Source: Nocardia suismassiliense
GTDB taxonomy: Bacteria > Actinomycetota > Actinomycetes > Mycobacteriales > Mycobacteriaceae
NCBI RefSeq assembly: GCF_900269665.1
Contig: NZ_LT985361.1
Coordinates: forward strand, 4,162,832 to 4,226,831
Direction of reading: 5' to 3'
Length of the DNA stretch: 64,000 nucleotides
The stretch's first letter is position 1; every line of letters starts with the position of its first letter. The notes beneath the pieces were generated by a model. That model was not told the DNA's origin. It did not search any database and saw nothing but the letters and a program-made list of their open reading frames with translations. This document shows positions 39,227 through 47,634 of this stretch, in pieces. The position numbers and the translations under genes are program-made.

Positions 39227-40105
39227 ATGACAACACCGTCCGGGCTCGCTACGCAGCGAACCGCACCGCGGGTGCCGGCGTCGGCCTACTTCGGCATCAG
39301 CGCGATTTTCCACTATCTGGGGCCCGCCTTCGCCGTGCTGCTGTTCGCCCGCGTGGACGTGCTCGGCGTGGCCTGGCTGCGAATCGCCGCCGCCGCAGTG
39401 GTTTTCGCGGTATGGCGTAAACCGTGGCGGCTGGTTCGTCGGCTCACACCGGAACAGCGGTGGGTACTGCTCGGGCTCGGTGTGGTGCTCGCGACCATGA
39501 ACGCGACGTTCTACCTGGCCATCGACCGGCTGCCGCTGGCCACCGTCGGGGCGATCGAATTCCTCGGCACGATCGTGCTCGCCGCGATTGGTATACGCAA
39601 CGGGCGCAACGGGATCGCTCTCGTGCTCGCCATTGCCGGAGTGGTCACGTTGGTCGACATCCAGTTGGCCGGTGCGCCATGGGGTTTCGTCTTCGCCTTC
39701 GTGAACTGCGCGCTGTTCATGCTCTATGTGGTCCTCGGTCACCGCATCGCGAACACCGGTGAGGGACTGTCCGGCGTCGACCAGCTCGCCGCCGCGATGC
39801 TGATCGCCGCAGTCGTCGCGACACCGTTCTGCCTCGGCGCGGCCATCCCCGCCCTCACCAGCCCGGCGGCGCTGCTGGCCGGCGTGGGCGTCGGCGTCTG
39901 TTCGTCGGTCATCCCGTATGTCACCGACCAACTCGCCATGGCCCGATTGCGCCGCCATACCTTCGCATTGATGCTGAGCATCCTGCCCGCCGTCGCGACG
40001 GTGATCGGCATCTTGGTGCTCACCCAGATACCCACCCTCCAGGAGTTGACCGGCATCGCGTTGATCGCCGGCGGTGTCCTGATCCACCAAGAAAGCAAGG
40101 AGTAA
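39227..40105 (+). CDS. EamA/RhtA-like DMT-family exporter
   Basis: About 292 residues, start ATG 39227 after AGGAAG, with ten hydrophobic helices in two EamA repeats. WLRIAAAAVVFAVWRKPW and ATMNATFYLAIDRLPLATVGAIEFLG are typical RhtA-like blocks, the second repeat ending in a short cytoplasmic tail HQESKE. Relatives export threonine, homoserine or other amino acids. The divergent Lrp/AsnC gene probably regulates it. The next gene, an aldo/keto reductase, starts 2 bp after its stop, so both are co-transcribed. Confidence 0.87.
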   Translation: MTTPSGLATQRTAPRVPASAYFGISAIFHYLGPAFAVLLFARVDVLGVAWLRIAAAAVVFAVWRKPWRLVRRLTPEQRWVLLGLGVVLATMNATFYLAIDRLPLATVGAIEFLGTIVLAAIGIRNGRNGIALVLAIAGVVTLVDIQLAGAPWGFVFAFVNCALFMLYVVLGHRIANTGEGLSGVDQLAAAMLIAAVVATPFCLGAAIPALTSPAALLAGVGVGVCSSVIPYVTDQLAMARLRRHTFALMLSILPAVATVIGILVLTQIPTLQELTGIALIAGGVLIHQESKE

Positions 40106-40107
40106 CG

Positions 40108-41088
40108 ATGGAGTATCGCCGGTTGGGCACCTCCGGTCTCACCGTGTCCCGGATCTGCCTCGGCATGATGAGCTACGGCAGCCCCGACTCGTGGGCCTGG
40201 ATGCTCGACGAGGATGCCGCGGCACCGATCGTGCGGCAGGCCGTCGAGTCGGGCGTGACGTTCTTCGACACCGCGGACATGTACTCCGACGGGGCAAGCG
40301 AGTTGATCACCGGCCGGTTGCTCGCCCAGCTGTTTTCCCGCCGCGACGACTACGTGCTGGCCACCAAGGTCTACTTCCCGATGGGCTCCGGCCCGAACGA
40401 CAAAGGCCTGTCCCGCAAGCACATCATGTCCGCCATCGACGCCTCGCTCGACCGGCTCGGCGTCGACTACGTCGACCTGTATCAGATCCACCGCTGGGAC
40501 AACGAGACTCCCATCGAGGAGACCATGCACGCCCTGTACGACGTCGTCGCCGCCGGCAAAGCCAGATACATCGGCGCCTCCAGCATGTTCGCCTGGCAGT
40601 TCGCCAAAGCGCAGCACGTCGCCGAAACCCACGGCTGGACCAAATTCATCTCGATGCAGAACCACTACAACCTCGCCTACCGCGAGGAAGAGCGCGAAAT
40701 GATCCCACTCTGCCGCGACCAGGGCGTCGGCATCATCCCCTGGAGCCCCCTGGCCCGCGGCCTGCTCACCGGCTCCCGCGAACGAGGCGGCGGCCAGACC
40801 ACCGTGCGCTCCGGCACCGACCCCATCGCGGACGCCATGTACACCGACGACGACTTCGACGTAGTCGACGCGGTACGCGAGATCGCCGCCGAACGTGCCC
40901 TCCCACCCGCCCAGATCGCCCTCGCCTGGCTACTCGGCCGCCCCGGGGTGACCGCGCCGATCGTCGGAGCAACCAAGATCCGACACCTCGAGGATGCAGT
41001 CGCCGCGGTCCCGATCCGGTTGAGCGAGAAGGAGATCGCCACACTGCAAGCGCCGTACCGTCCGCACCCAGTACTCGGCCACCAATAG
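40108..41088 (+). CDS. Aldo/keto reductase
   Basis: 326 residues with the AKR pattern: MEYRRLGTSGLTVSRICLG at the N-terminus, FFDTADMYSDGASE with the catalytic Asp and Tyr, VLATKVYF with the Lys, and VDLYQIHRWD with the His. The NADP-binding end is WLLGRPGVTAPIVGATKIRH. Length and motifs fit the family closest to plant-perakine-like and bacterial YajO-type reductases of unknown substrate. It shares a transcript with the exporter upstream. Confidence 0.93.
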   Translation: MEYRRLGTSGLTVSRICLGMMSYGSPDSWAWMLDEDAAAPIVRQAVESGVTFFDTADMYSDGASELITGRLLAQLFSRRDDYVLATKVYFPMGSGPNDKGLSRKHIMSAIDASLDRLGVDYVDLYQIHRWDNETPIEETMHALYDVVAAGKARYIGASSMFAWQFAKAQHVAETHGWTKFISMQNHYNLAYREEEREMIPLCRDQGVGIIPWSPLARGLLTGSRERGGGQTTVRSGTDPIADAMYTDDDFDVVDAVREIAAERALPPAQIALAWLLGRPGVTAPIVGATKIRHLEDAVAAVPIRLSEKEIATLQAPYRPHPVLGHQ

Positions 41089-41133
41089 CGTTGCTGTGGA
41101 AGGGCGTTCATACCGAGGCTCGGGTGTGCACTT

Positions 41134-41169
<36 letters not shown>

Positions 41170-41250
41170 AAAGACGCTGCCGGACCCACACACGTCCCGA
41201 GAAACGATGCGAGTCAGCAGACGCTCGCTGCGGCGCGCCTTCCAGCATCG

Positions 41251-41800
41251 CCGGACAGGCGGGACATGGCACCGCCAAACTCCAGTAACCGCGCCCTGAC
41301 GTCCCGCTGGGTGGGCAGCGGCCCGCCGGACGCGACATGGCGGCGGCAAACGCGAGTAGACGCGCCCTGACGTCCCCCTCTGCGATGAGCAGCCCACCGG
41401 AACGGGACAGGACGGCGGCGAAGCGCGAGTGGCCGTGCCATGATGTCCCGCTCGGTGGTCAGCGGCCCGCCAGACGGGACAGGACGGCGGCGAAGCGCGA
41501 GTGGCCCCGCCCTGACGTCCCGCTCAGTGATCGGCGGCCCGCCGGACGGGACATGGCGGCGGCAAACGCGGGTAGCCGCGCCCTGACGTCCCCCTCTGCG
41601 ATGAGCAGCCCACCGGAACGGGACAGGACGGGCGGCGAAGCGCGGGGTCCGCGTCCTGATGTCCCGCTCGGTGGTCAGCGGCCCGCCGGGCGGGACATGG
41701 CGGCGGCGAAGCGCGAGTGGCCGTGCCCTGATGTCCCGCTCGACGATGAGCGGCCCGCGGGACGGGACATTGCGGCGGCGTAGCGCGATTGCCGCTGTGG
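41251..41800. repeat. Tandem array of about seven 71-73-bp units with a 216-bp higher-order period
   Basis: Seven units begin at 41298, 41369, 41442, 41514, 41585, 41658 and 41730, each starting GA(C/T)GTCCC. They are preceded by a degenerate partial unit from about 41251. Each holds a GTCCC...GGGAC-type inverted pair about 30-40 bp apart, then a GGCGGCGGC or GGCGGCGAAG block and a GCGAGT-like tail. Units three apart are most alike: 41369 and 41585 are identical for their first 46 bases, and 41298/41514 and 41442/41658 share private variants. So the array grew as trimers of exactly 216 bp. The remaining non-coding sequence to 41976 shows nothing else recognisable. Confidence 0.9.
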
Positions 41801-41976
41801 CTGGCCTTCGGAGCGGGAACGCTACTGCCCGAGTGTCTTTCGAGGCCGAACCGATCGCTTACGTTCGGCTGCATATCCGACCTTCAGGCGCTTGTCGAGG
41901 CGCAATCTTGCGCGAGGCGTGACCGACCGCCGATCTCGTCCGAGCAGTGGTCCGCGAGCTCAGTTCTGCAGGGCGT

Positions 41977-42573
41977 CTAGGTCGCGATGTCCTCGGCCGA
42001 CTCCAGCGCCCTCATGAAGTGGGTGAGCAAGGGCCAGGGAAGGTTCATCTCGCCGTGCGGGGTCAGCACCACCCGGTCAACCGTGGCCGGAGTGAACGGG
42101 CCGTTCGGTGTGCGGTCCGGGACGATAACGTCCAGGTAGTGGTTGGCGTTGGGATCCGGGTCCGGAACACAGAGTTCGTAGCACCATGCGTCGCGATCGC
42201 TGAAGTAGAACGAGTTGACCTCGAATCGCTGGTCTCCGTAGTGCCAGGCGTTATTGGTCCGCCTGATATCGCCGACCACCTCAGCGGATTGGTTCTTGGC
42301 GAAGATATCTCCGGAGGCTTGCACATAGTCGCGGAACCGGCGCAGGACCAGCCATGGGATCGACCCAGGCCCGAAGCTGACCACAACGTCGCGCTGAGAC
42401 TTCGGGACGAACAGGCCCTCGTCGGGAGTCTCGTCCGCGATGCTGACATCGAGGTGCGGCCCGGTGCCGGGCGGGCCGGTAATCCCTTGCAGTGCATAGA
42501 TCCAGGCGTCGTCGGTCAGGCAGTAGTACGAGCTGACCTCGTACAAATTGCCGCCGTGCTCCCAGATCTCCAC
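41977..42573 (-). CDS. Hypothetical protein made of two tandem homologous domains
   Basis: 198 residues in which two halves align. NLYEVSSYYCLTDDAWIYAL near the N-terminus matches QRFEVNSFYFSDRDAWCYEL, and further on HLDVSIADETP matches YLDVIVPDRTP, then SIPWLVLRRFRDYVQASGDI matches NLPWPLLTHFMRALESAEDI. The repeats are about 90-95 residues apart. No family name was recognised. It is a soluble, probably all-beta-then-helix domain that has duplicated. The gene stands between the repeat array and the GerW-like gene. Confidence 0.75.
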   Translation of the reverse strand: MEIWEHGGNLYEVSSYYCLTDDAWIYALQGITGPPGTGPHLDVSIADETPDEGLFVPKSQRDVVVSFGPGSIPWLVLRRFRDYVQASGDIFAKNQSAEVVGDIRRTNNAWHYGDQRFEVNSFYFSDRDAWCYELCVPDPDPNANHYLDVIVPDRTPNGPFTPATVDRVVLTPHGEMNLPWPLLTHFMRALESAEDIAT

Positions 42574-42650
42574 ACCGGCAGCATCGCACGGAACCGTCGG
42601 CGGCGCGGGTGGGTCAGTCCGGGCTGCTCAGCGGGAGCCGGCTGACTTGA

Positions 42651-43055
42651 TCAGAGCGAGGGGCGGGAATCCTTGTGCAGGACGCGAATGATTCTCGAAG
42701 CGGCGAGTCCTGAGGCGAGCGCGAGCAGTGCTGTGATGGCTCGGCTCCCTCGGTTGCCGATCGAACGGTAACGGGCTGTGCCGCCGCGGATTTCGATGTA
42801 GCCCATGGCGCGTACGTCTGCACCGCCACCTTCGGCTCCGTCGCTGGATCCGGTGCGACTGTATCCAATACGTGCGCGCGCGACGGGGATAACTGTGATG
42901 CCCTCGGCAGTGACGGGCTCACCGAAAACTGTTGCCGCACGGGCTTGTTCACCGAGAACGCCTGCCCCCTGCTGCCGCAGTCCCGCAGCGATCGCTGCGA
43001 CATCCGCCCGGTCGATCGCATCGAGCGAGGCGTCAGGCTCCTGTGCTGCCTCCAT
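42651..43055 (-). CDS. GerW/YtfJ-like protein
   Basis: 134 residues. The central segment VFGEPVTAEGITVIPVARAR followed by a Gly/Ser-rich IGYSRTGSSDGAEGGGA stretch and GYIEIRGGTARYRSI matches the GerW/YtfJ family, named after a Bacillus sporulation protein but widespread in non-sporulating actinobacteria with unknown role. An alanine-rich hydrophobic segment near 105-122 could be a membrane anchor. It lies 67 bp downstream of the phospholipase D-like gene on the same strand. Confidence 0.75.
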   Translation of the reverse strand: MEAAQEPDASLDAIDRADVAAIAAGLRQQGAGVLGEQARAATVFGEPVTAEGITVIPVARARIGYSRTGSSDGAEGGGADVRAMGYIEIRGGTARYRSIGNRGSRAITALLALASGLAASRIIRVLHKDSRPSL

Positions 43056-43122
43056 TGCCGTGAACCCCTCTCCAACCGTCGCAACCTTCCACCGAACAGT
43101 AACCGGCAGCCGATGGCGGAAG

Positions 43123-44604
43123 TCAGCGTGCCGCCCCCGCCGCCTTGAATCTGCGGATACCCCGGCTCAGTAATGGCCTGTCCCACAGGCTCGGTGGCGT
43201 GTGTTCGGGATCCATCAGTTCGTTCTCCGCCAGCGGGCTGTCCTCGTCCTCGACGGTCGCCGGCTCGAATCGCACCAGGGTGCGGCCGTCGCCGCGCAAC
43301 GCCTCAACCGTGCGCAGCAGCGACGACGTCTCAGTCAGAATGGCATCGAACTTCGCGGGTTCGGCACCGAGATGTTCGCAGATGAGCTGGCGCCGGATGC
43401 CGAGGATGGTTTCGCGCAGCTGGTCACCGTTCGCGGTGGCGGGGGTAACCTCCACGGCCAGATCGCATTCGGTGTCGAAGCCCATCGAACGGTTGTTGAG
43501 GTTCGACGATCCCACCCGCAGCAGTCGATCGTCCATCACCAGCACCTTGGCGTGCACATAGATCGGGGTGCCGGCGTCGGTGACGGGGTAGTAGACGCCG
43601 AGCCGGTTCTCGGTATCGGCCTTCCACAACAGGTGCAGTAAGCGGCGGCGAGCACCATCCATCGCCAGTTGCTCGAGCCAGCCGTCGGCGTGCCGCGGCA
43701 GCACCAGCACGATCTCCGGACCGTTCGGCTCGCGCAGCCGCGTGGCGATCGCCTCGGCGAGGGTGCGCGAGGCCAGGTACTGGCTTTCGATGTACAGCGA
43801 CCGCGTGGCGCCCGCGATCGCCGCCAGATACAACGCCTCGATCTCTCTGACCTCAGCGCGGTCGGCGAGCTGGGGGAGGGTGCGCGCGATACCCACATCC
43901 ACGGACCGCATCGTCGGCTCCAGCCCGTCGGGCCACGGTGTGTCCCCGGCGATGTCGTCGACCGCAGCCAATTGTTGTCCCGTCGCTGCTTTCCACCGGG
44001 CCCTGGCCAATTCGCCGATCGCCTTCGCCGCGGCACCGTCGACGGCGGTGGTCGCGTCGTGCCACGGTCCGTACCGGTTGCCGTTCGGCTTGGTGCGGTA
44101 GTGGTTGTCGTCGCGGTGGTCGCCGGTGTCCCAGCGGTCGACGGTCATGTCGATGCCACCGCAGAACGCGAGCGCGTCGTCGATCACCACGATCTTCTGA
44201 TGGTGCGCCGAACCCAGCGGGTGCGCGCCGTCCATTTCGAAGTGCAACCGCCGATCGGTGATCCAATTGACGACGAAGATCGGTGTCATCCCGCGGCTGA
44301 TCGCGGCGAACGCGCCGACGTTCCATTTCAGCAGGTAGATCTCGAGGTCCGGTCGCACTTTCGGCAGCCAGGACAGGAATCTGCCCAGCCGATCAGGTCC
44401 TTCGAGGGTCTTGCCGTGCGGTTCGAACTTGATCCGGGTATCGAAGTCCCAGCCGATCAGCACAATGCGCTTGCGCGCCTGCAACATCGCGGACTTGGCA
44501 TAGCGGAAATAGTCCGCCGCATCGACAATGCACGCCAGCCGATCGGCCCGGGCGATCTGCCAGCAGGTTTCGCCGGGGGTGAGGATTTGCTGCTCGTCGC
44601 TCAT
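43123..44604 (-). CDS. Phospholipase D-like (HKD) protein
   Basis: 493 residues with two HKD motifs: HHQKIVVIDDALAFCGG, where the second His, Lys and Asp fit HxKxxxxD, and VHAKVLVMDDRLLRVGSSN with LNNRS following. KSAMLQARKRIVLIGWDFD precedes them as in cardiolipin-synthase and PLD relatives. The two motifs form one active site that hydrolyses or transfers phosphatidyl groups. No signal peptide or TM is evident, so it is likely cytosolic. Confidence 0.92.
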   Translation of the reverse strand: MSDEQQILTPGETCWQIARADRLACIVDAADYFRYAKSAMLQARKRIVLIGWDFDTRIKFEPHGKTLEGPDRLGRFLSWLPKVRPDLEIYLLKWNVGAFAAISRGMTPIFVVNWITDRRLHFEMDGAHPLGSAHHQKIVVIDDALAFCGGIDMTVDRWDTGDHRDDNHYRTKPNGNRYGPWHDATTAVDGAAAKAIGELARARWKAATGQQLAAVDDIAGDTPWPDGLEPTMRSVDVGIARTLPQLADRAEVREIEALYLAAIAGATRSLYIESQYLASRTLAEAIATRLREPNGPEIVLVLPRHADGWLEQLAMDGARRRLLHLLWKADTENRLGVYYPVTDAGTPIYVHAKVLVMDDRLLRVGSSNLNNRSMGFDTECDLAVEVTPATANGDQLRETILGIRRQLICEHLGAEPAKFDAILTETSSLLRTVEALRGDGRTLVRFEPATVEDEDSPLAENELMDPEHTPPSLWDRPLLSRGIRRFKAAGAAR

Positions 44605-44693
44605 GCTGTAGTCGGTCCTCCGTCCGGCCGGACACCCGTTCCCGCAGGTGAACGATTCAGAGTACTGGTAACAGGCGAGAATTCAGGGGCAGG

Positions 44694-45140
44694 TCAGTCC
44701 GGGCTGGTTGTCATGTGGGTGTGCATCTGCTCGAGGATGCTTTGCAGGCTGCGTCGGCGCGCCGGGGTGAGGGTTCCCAGCGCCGCGCGGACGCCGTGCA
44801 TCCCCTCGCGCAGCTGCTCGGCGATCGCGGCGCCCTCGGCGGTCGCGACGACCTTCTTCACGCGGCGATCGGCTTGGTCGATGTGCCGCTCGACCAGTCC
44901 ACGCTGTTCCAGTCGATCGATGAGCAAGGTGATGTTCGATGCGTCACAGGACAGGTCGCCGGCCAGTTCACGCATTGCTCGCGGTTCGGCCAGCAGGCAG
45001 ACCAGCTTGGCTTGGCTGTAGGTCAGGTCCAAGCTCTGCGCCGCAGCGAGAAAGTCCTGTTGGTAGACGCGGCAGAACTCCGAGAGGGTCGCCATGACAT
45101 CGAGTGCGGTCGGCGCGACCGGTGGCGAGGAGTGTGGCAC
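44694..45140 (-). CDS. MarR family transcriptional regulator
   Basis: 148 residues. LTYSQAKLVCLLAEPRAMRE leads into the winged helix DLSCDASNITLLIDRLEQRG, and the wing is VERHIDQADRRVKKVVAT. It is divergent from an Old Yellow Enzyme gene with 226 bp between them. Three palindromic sites of the same flavour lie in that gap, so it very likely represses the reductase and itself, with an electrophile or redox ligand as inducer by analogy to other MarR-OYE pairs. Confidence 0.92.
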   Translation of the reverse strand: MPHSSPPVAPTALDVMATLSEFCRVYQQDFLAAAQSLDLTYSQAKLVCLLAEPRAMRELAGDLSCDASNITLLIDRLEQRGLVERHIDQADRRVKKVVATAEGAAIAEQLREGMHGVRAALGTLTPARRRSLQSILEQMHTHMTTSPD

Positions 45141-45160
45141 AGTGCAAAGGTATGCCCAAT

Positions 45161-45274
45161 ACTTGACGAACTCAAGTTTCTCAGCGGGTTCTCGCGTCCC
45201 CGCCGCTCGGCGGAATGCTTGACAAACTCAAACACTCTCCGATGTACTGTCGATGAGTTGCTTGAGTTGCTCAA
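45161..45274. promoter_or_regulatory. Cluster of three MarR-type palindromes between marR-like and OYE genes
   Basis: Site 1 is ACTTGA (45161-45166), 5-bp spacer, TCAAGT (45172-45177). Site 2 is CTTGA (45218-45222), the same spacer length, TCAAA (45228-45232). Site 3 is TTGAG (45262-45266), TTG, CTCAA (45270-45274). Sites 1 and 2 share CTTGA-N5-TCAA and are 56 bp apart. They occupy the divergent promoter region and probably bind the adjacent MarR protein. Confidence 0.65.
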
Positions 45275-45366
45275 CTATCTGCCGGCTCGAGCGGCCCCCT
45301 TGCTCTTCCCCATACCGCGGCCGACCACGGTGCAGTCACCGGCTCGGCGCCGATTTCGGAGACGAT

Positions 45367-46476
45367 ATGACCTCGGTAGTAGACACCACTCGGATCCGGC
45401 GGTTGCTGGATCGCCCGTTCACGGTCGGCGACCTGACCGTTGCGAACCGGGTCGCGATGGCCCCGATGACGCGCAATATGTCGCCGGACGGCGTTCCGGG
45501 GGCCGACGTCGCCGAGTACTACGCCCGCCGGGCGGCCAACAACGTGGGTCTCATCGTCACCGAAGGCACCTACATCAACCGGCCGGCGGCCGGCGCTTAC
45601 GACAACGTGCCGCACTTCTACGGTGAACAGTCGCTCGCCGGCTGGGCGAACGTGGTCGAACAGGTGCACCTCGCGGGCGGAAAAATCATTCCGCAGCTGT
45701 GGCACACCGGAGTGGCGCGCACCGCGACCGAGCCGCCCGCCGAAAGCCCGTCCGCGGTGGGGCTGACCGGAGAGGCGACCGGAAAAGCCATGACGCAGCG
45801 CGATATCGACGAGACGGTCGCCGCGTTCGCCGAGGCGGCGGCAGCGGCGGAACGCCTCGGCTTCGACGGCGCCGAACTGCATGGCGCGCACGGCTATCTG
45901 ATCGACAGCTTTCTGTGGAGCGGCACCAACCAGCGCACCGATGGCTACGGCGGCGACCCCGCGTCCAGGGCCCGGTTCGCCGTCGAGATCGTCGAGGCCG
46001 TGCGTGCCGCCGTCTCGCCCGGTTTCCCCCTCTTCTTCCGGCTCTCCCAGTGGAAGTCCGGGAACTACGAGGCCAAGATCGCGGCGAGCGCGGGCGAGCT
46101 GGATCAGCTCCTGGCGCCACTGGTCGACGCGGGTGTGGACGCCTTCCACGCCTCGACCCGCCGATACTGGCTGCCCGAATTCGCCGGTAGCGATCTCAAC
46201 CTGGCCGGCTGGGTCAAGAAGCTCACCGGCAAACCCACGGTGACCGTGGGCTCGATCGGACTGGACCAGGAGTTCGTCGGTGCCGGCGGCTGGCAGAAGC
46301 AGGCCGCCGTCGCGGGCATCGATCAGTTGCTCGATCGCCTCGAACGCGACGAGTTCGACCTCGTCGCCGTCGGCCGGGCGCTGCTGGCCAATCCCGACTG
46401 GGCCACCAAGGCGCTGCAGGGCCGCCTCGATGAGACGACCGCCTTCGACCGCGCAGTGTTGAAGTCCCTCAACTGA
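45367..46476 (+). CDS. Old Yellow Enzyme family NADH:flavin oxidoreductase / alkene reductase
   Basis: 369 residues from ATG 45367. RVAMAPMTRNMSPDG at the N-terminus, GGKIIPQLWHTG, FDGAELHGAHGYLIDSFLW (substrate-binding His pair), TNQRTDGYGGDPASRARF and the C-terminal LVAVGRALLANPDW are the family blocks. It is an FMN-dependent reductase of activated alkenes, probably for detoxifying electrophiles. It is controlled by the divergent MarR gene by context. Confidence 0.93.
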   Translation: MTSVVDTTRIRRLLDRPFTVGDLTVANRVAMAPMTRNMSPDGVPGADVAEYYARRAANNVGLIVTEGTYINRPAAGAYDNVPHFYGEQSLAGWANVVEQVHLAGGKIIPQLWHTGVARTATEPPAESPSAVGLTGEATGKAMTQRDIDETVAAFAEAAAAAERLGFDGAELHGAHGYLIDSFLWSGTNQRTDGYGGDPASRARFAVEIVEAVRAAVSPGFPLFFRLSQWKSGNYEAKIAASAGELDQLLAPLVDAGVDAFHASTRRYWLPEFAGSDLNLAGWVKKLTGKPTVTVGSIGLDQEFVGAGGWQKQAAVAGIDQLLDRLERDEFDLVAVGRALLANPDWATKALQGRLDETTAFDRAVLKSLN

Positions 46477-46532
46477 TCTCAACTCGACCACTCGATCAGG
46501 ACACGTGCCACCGAGAGCGTGAGCGCCGCCGA

Positions 46533-47450
46533 TCACCGCGCCAGCGGATCATCGGAAGCGATGACGGAACACACTTCACCGAAGCTCTGCAATAGCGCGG
46601 TGTCCCGATCGGCGCGCCATACCAGCCCCCATTGGAGTGGCCCGGCGTCCCGGATCGGCACATACGCCAGGTCGGGGCGGACATGGAACAGCGCGGTGTG
46701 CGCGGAGACGATGACCACGCCCTTGCCGGCTGCCGCGAGCATCATCAGCTCCAGGAAGGTTTCCGAGACCTCGCCCTGCGGGATCCGTCGCCCCGCCGGG
46801 GTGTAAACCGGATTCCGGTCCAGCCGAACCGATTCCGGCATCGAGGTCGGCATGCGGAGCAGCTGCTCGTCGGCGAGTTCCTCCAGGGAGATATCCGGCC
46901 GCCCGGCGAGGCGGTGCGTGGCCGCGACGGCGAGCAGCCGAGGTTCGGTGATCAGGACCGGCCCGGCGACGATATCCGGATCCGTCACCGGGTACGGCAT
47001 GAAGGCCGCGTCCGCGGTGTCGGCGCGCAGTCGTTGCATGACGTCGGCCAGCTGGGCCTCACGGATGCGCACCTGACAGTGCGGCGACCGGCGACGGAAC
47101 TCGTCGGCGGCCGTGGTCAGCAGATGTCCGCCGCCGATGCTGATGAACAGGATGTCCAAGGCGTGCTCGCCGCCCTGGCCCGCCCGGATGGCCCGCGCCA
47201 TCGCGGCCTGCGCCTGCGACCAGGCGGGCAGCAGGTCCTGATACAGCTGCGCACCGATCTCCGACAGTTTCACGTGCCGGCTCGTGCGATGGAACAGCGG
47301 AGTTCCGATGCGCCGCTCCAGCTTTCCGACGGTCTGGCTCACCGCCGACGGTGACAGATGTAGGCGCTTGGCCGTGCGTCCGAAATGCAACTCCTCGGCC
47401 AAGGTGAGAAAGATTTCCACTTCGTGCCGTTCGATCACCGGTACCCCCAA
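46533..47450 (-). CDS. LysR family transcriptional regulator
   Basis: 305 residues. The N-terminal helix-turn-helix is LTLAEELHFGRTAKRLHLSPS followed by AVSQTVGKLERRIG and the PLFHRTSRHVKLSEIG wing. Residues 95-300 are a periplasmic-binding-like effector domain with ILFISIGGG and RADTADAAFMPYPV. It is convergent with the OYE gene (56-bp gap) and divergent from the TetR gene. The regulated gene is not evident. Confidence 0.92.
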   Translation of the reverse strand: MGVPVIERHEVEIFLTLAEELHFGRTAKRLHLSPSAVSQTVGKLERRIGTPLFHRTSRHVKLSEIGAQLYQDLLPAWSQAQAAMARAIRAGQGGEHALDILFISIGGGHLLTTAADEFRRRSPHCQVRIREAQLADVMQRLRADTADAAFMPYPVTDPDIVAGPVLITEPRLLAVAATHRLAGRPDISLEELADEQLLRMPTSMPESVRLDRNPVYTPAGRRIPQGEVSETFLELMMLAAAGKGVVIVSAHTALFHVRPDLAYVPIRDAGPLQWGLVWRADRDTALLQSFGEVCSVIASDDPLAR

Positions 47451-47501
47451 TCGTTCAGTCCACCTTCATGACCGTGTCGTGATCACGCATTGATCGACCC
47501 A

Positions 47502-47542
47502 CCACCGGTATGGGAGGTTGGATACAACCACCGTTCCGGTGG
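47502..47542. promoter_or_regulatory. Inverted repeats between divergent LysR and TetR genes
   Basis: GGTTG (47516-47520), GATA, CAACC (47525-47529) is a compact palindrome centred in the intergenic gap. Flanking arms CCACCGG (47502-47508) and CCGGTGG (47536-47542) form a second, wider inverted repeat around almost the same centre. This nested arrangement fits an operator for TetR autoregulation or for the LysR protein. Binding is untested. Confidence 0.45.
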
Positions 47543-47634
47543 GGCGTGTGTTCTCGAATCTGTTGTGGCACTTCGCATTGCGTGCACATGGCGGGGGATG
47601 CGCACCAGCTGTTTCGGACCATTGGAGGGGAATC

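Noticed and set aside
41337..41783. 148-codon frame through the tandem array (repeated RPAGRD and DVPLGGQ segments)
   Set aside because: The array period of 72/216 bp is a multiple of three, so frames stay open by chance. No start signal or ribosome site is seen.
41251..41800. Possible CRISPR array
   Set aside because: Units abut with no unique spacers, and there are no Cas genes in the window.
46473..46499. CTGATC...GATCAG hairpin between OYE and LysR genes
   Set aside because: The stem is only 6 bp with a 15-nt loop and overlaps the OYE stop codon. Too weak to list as a terminator.
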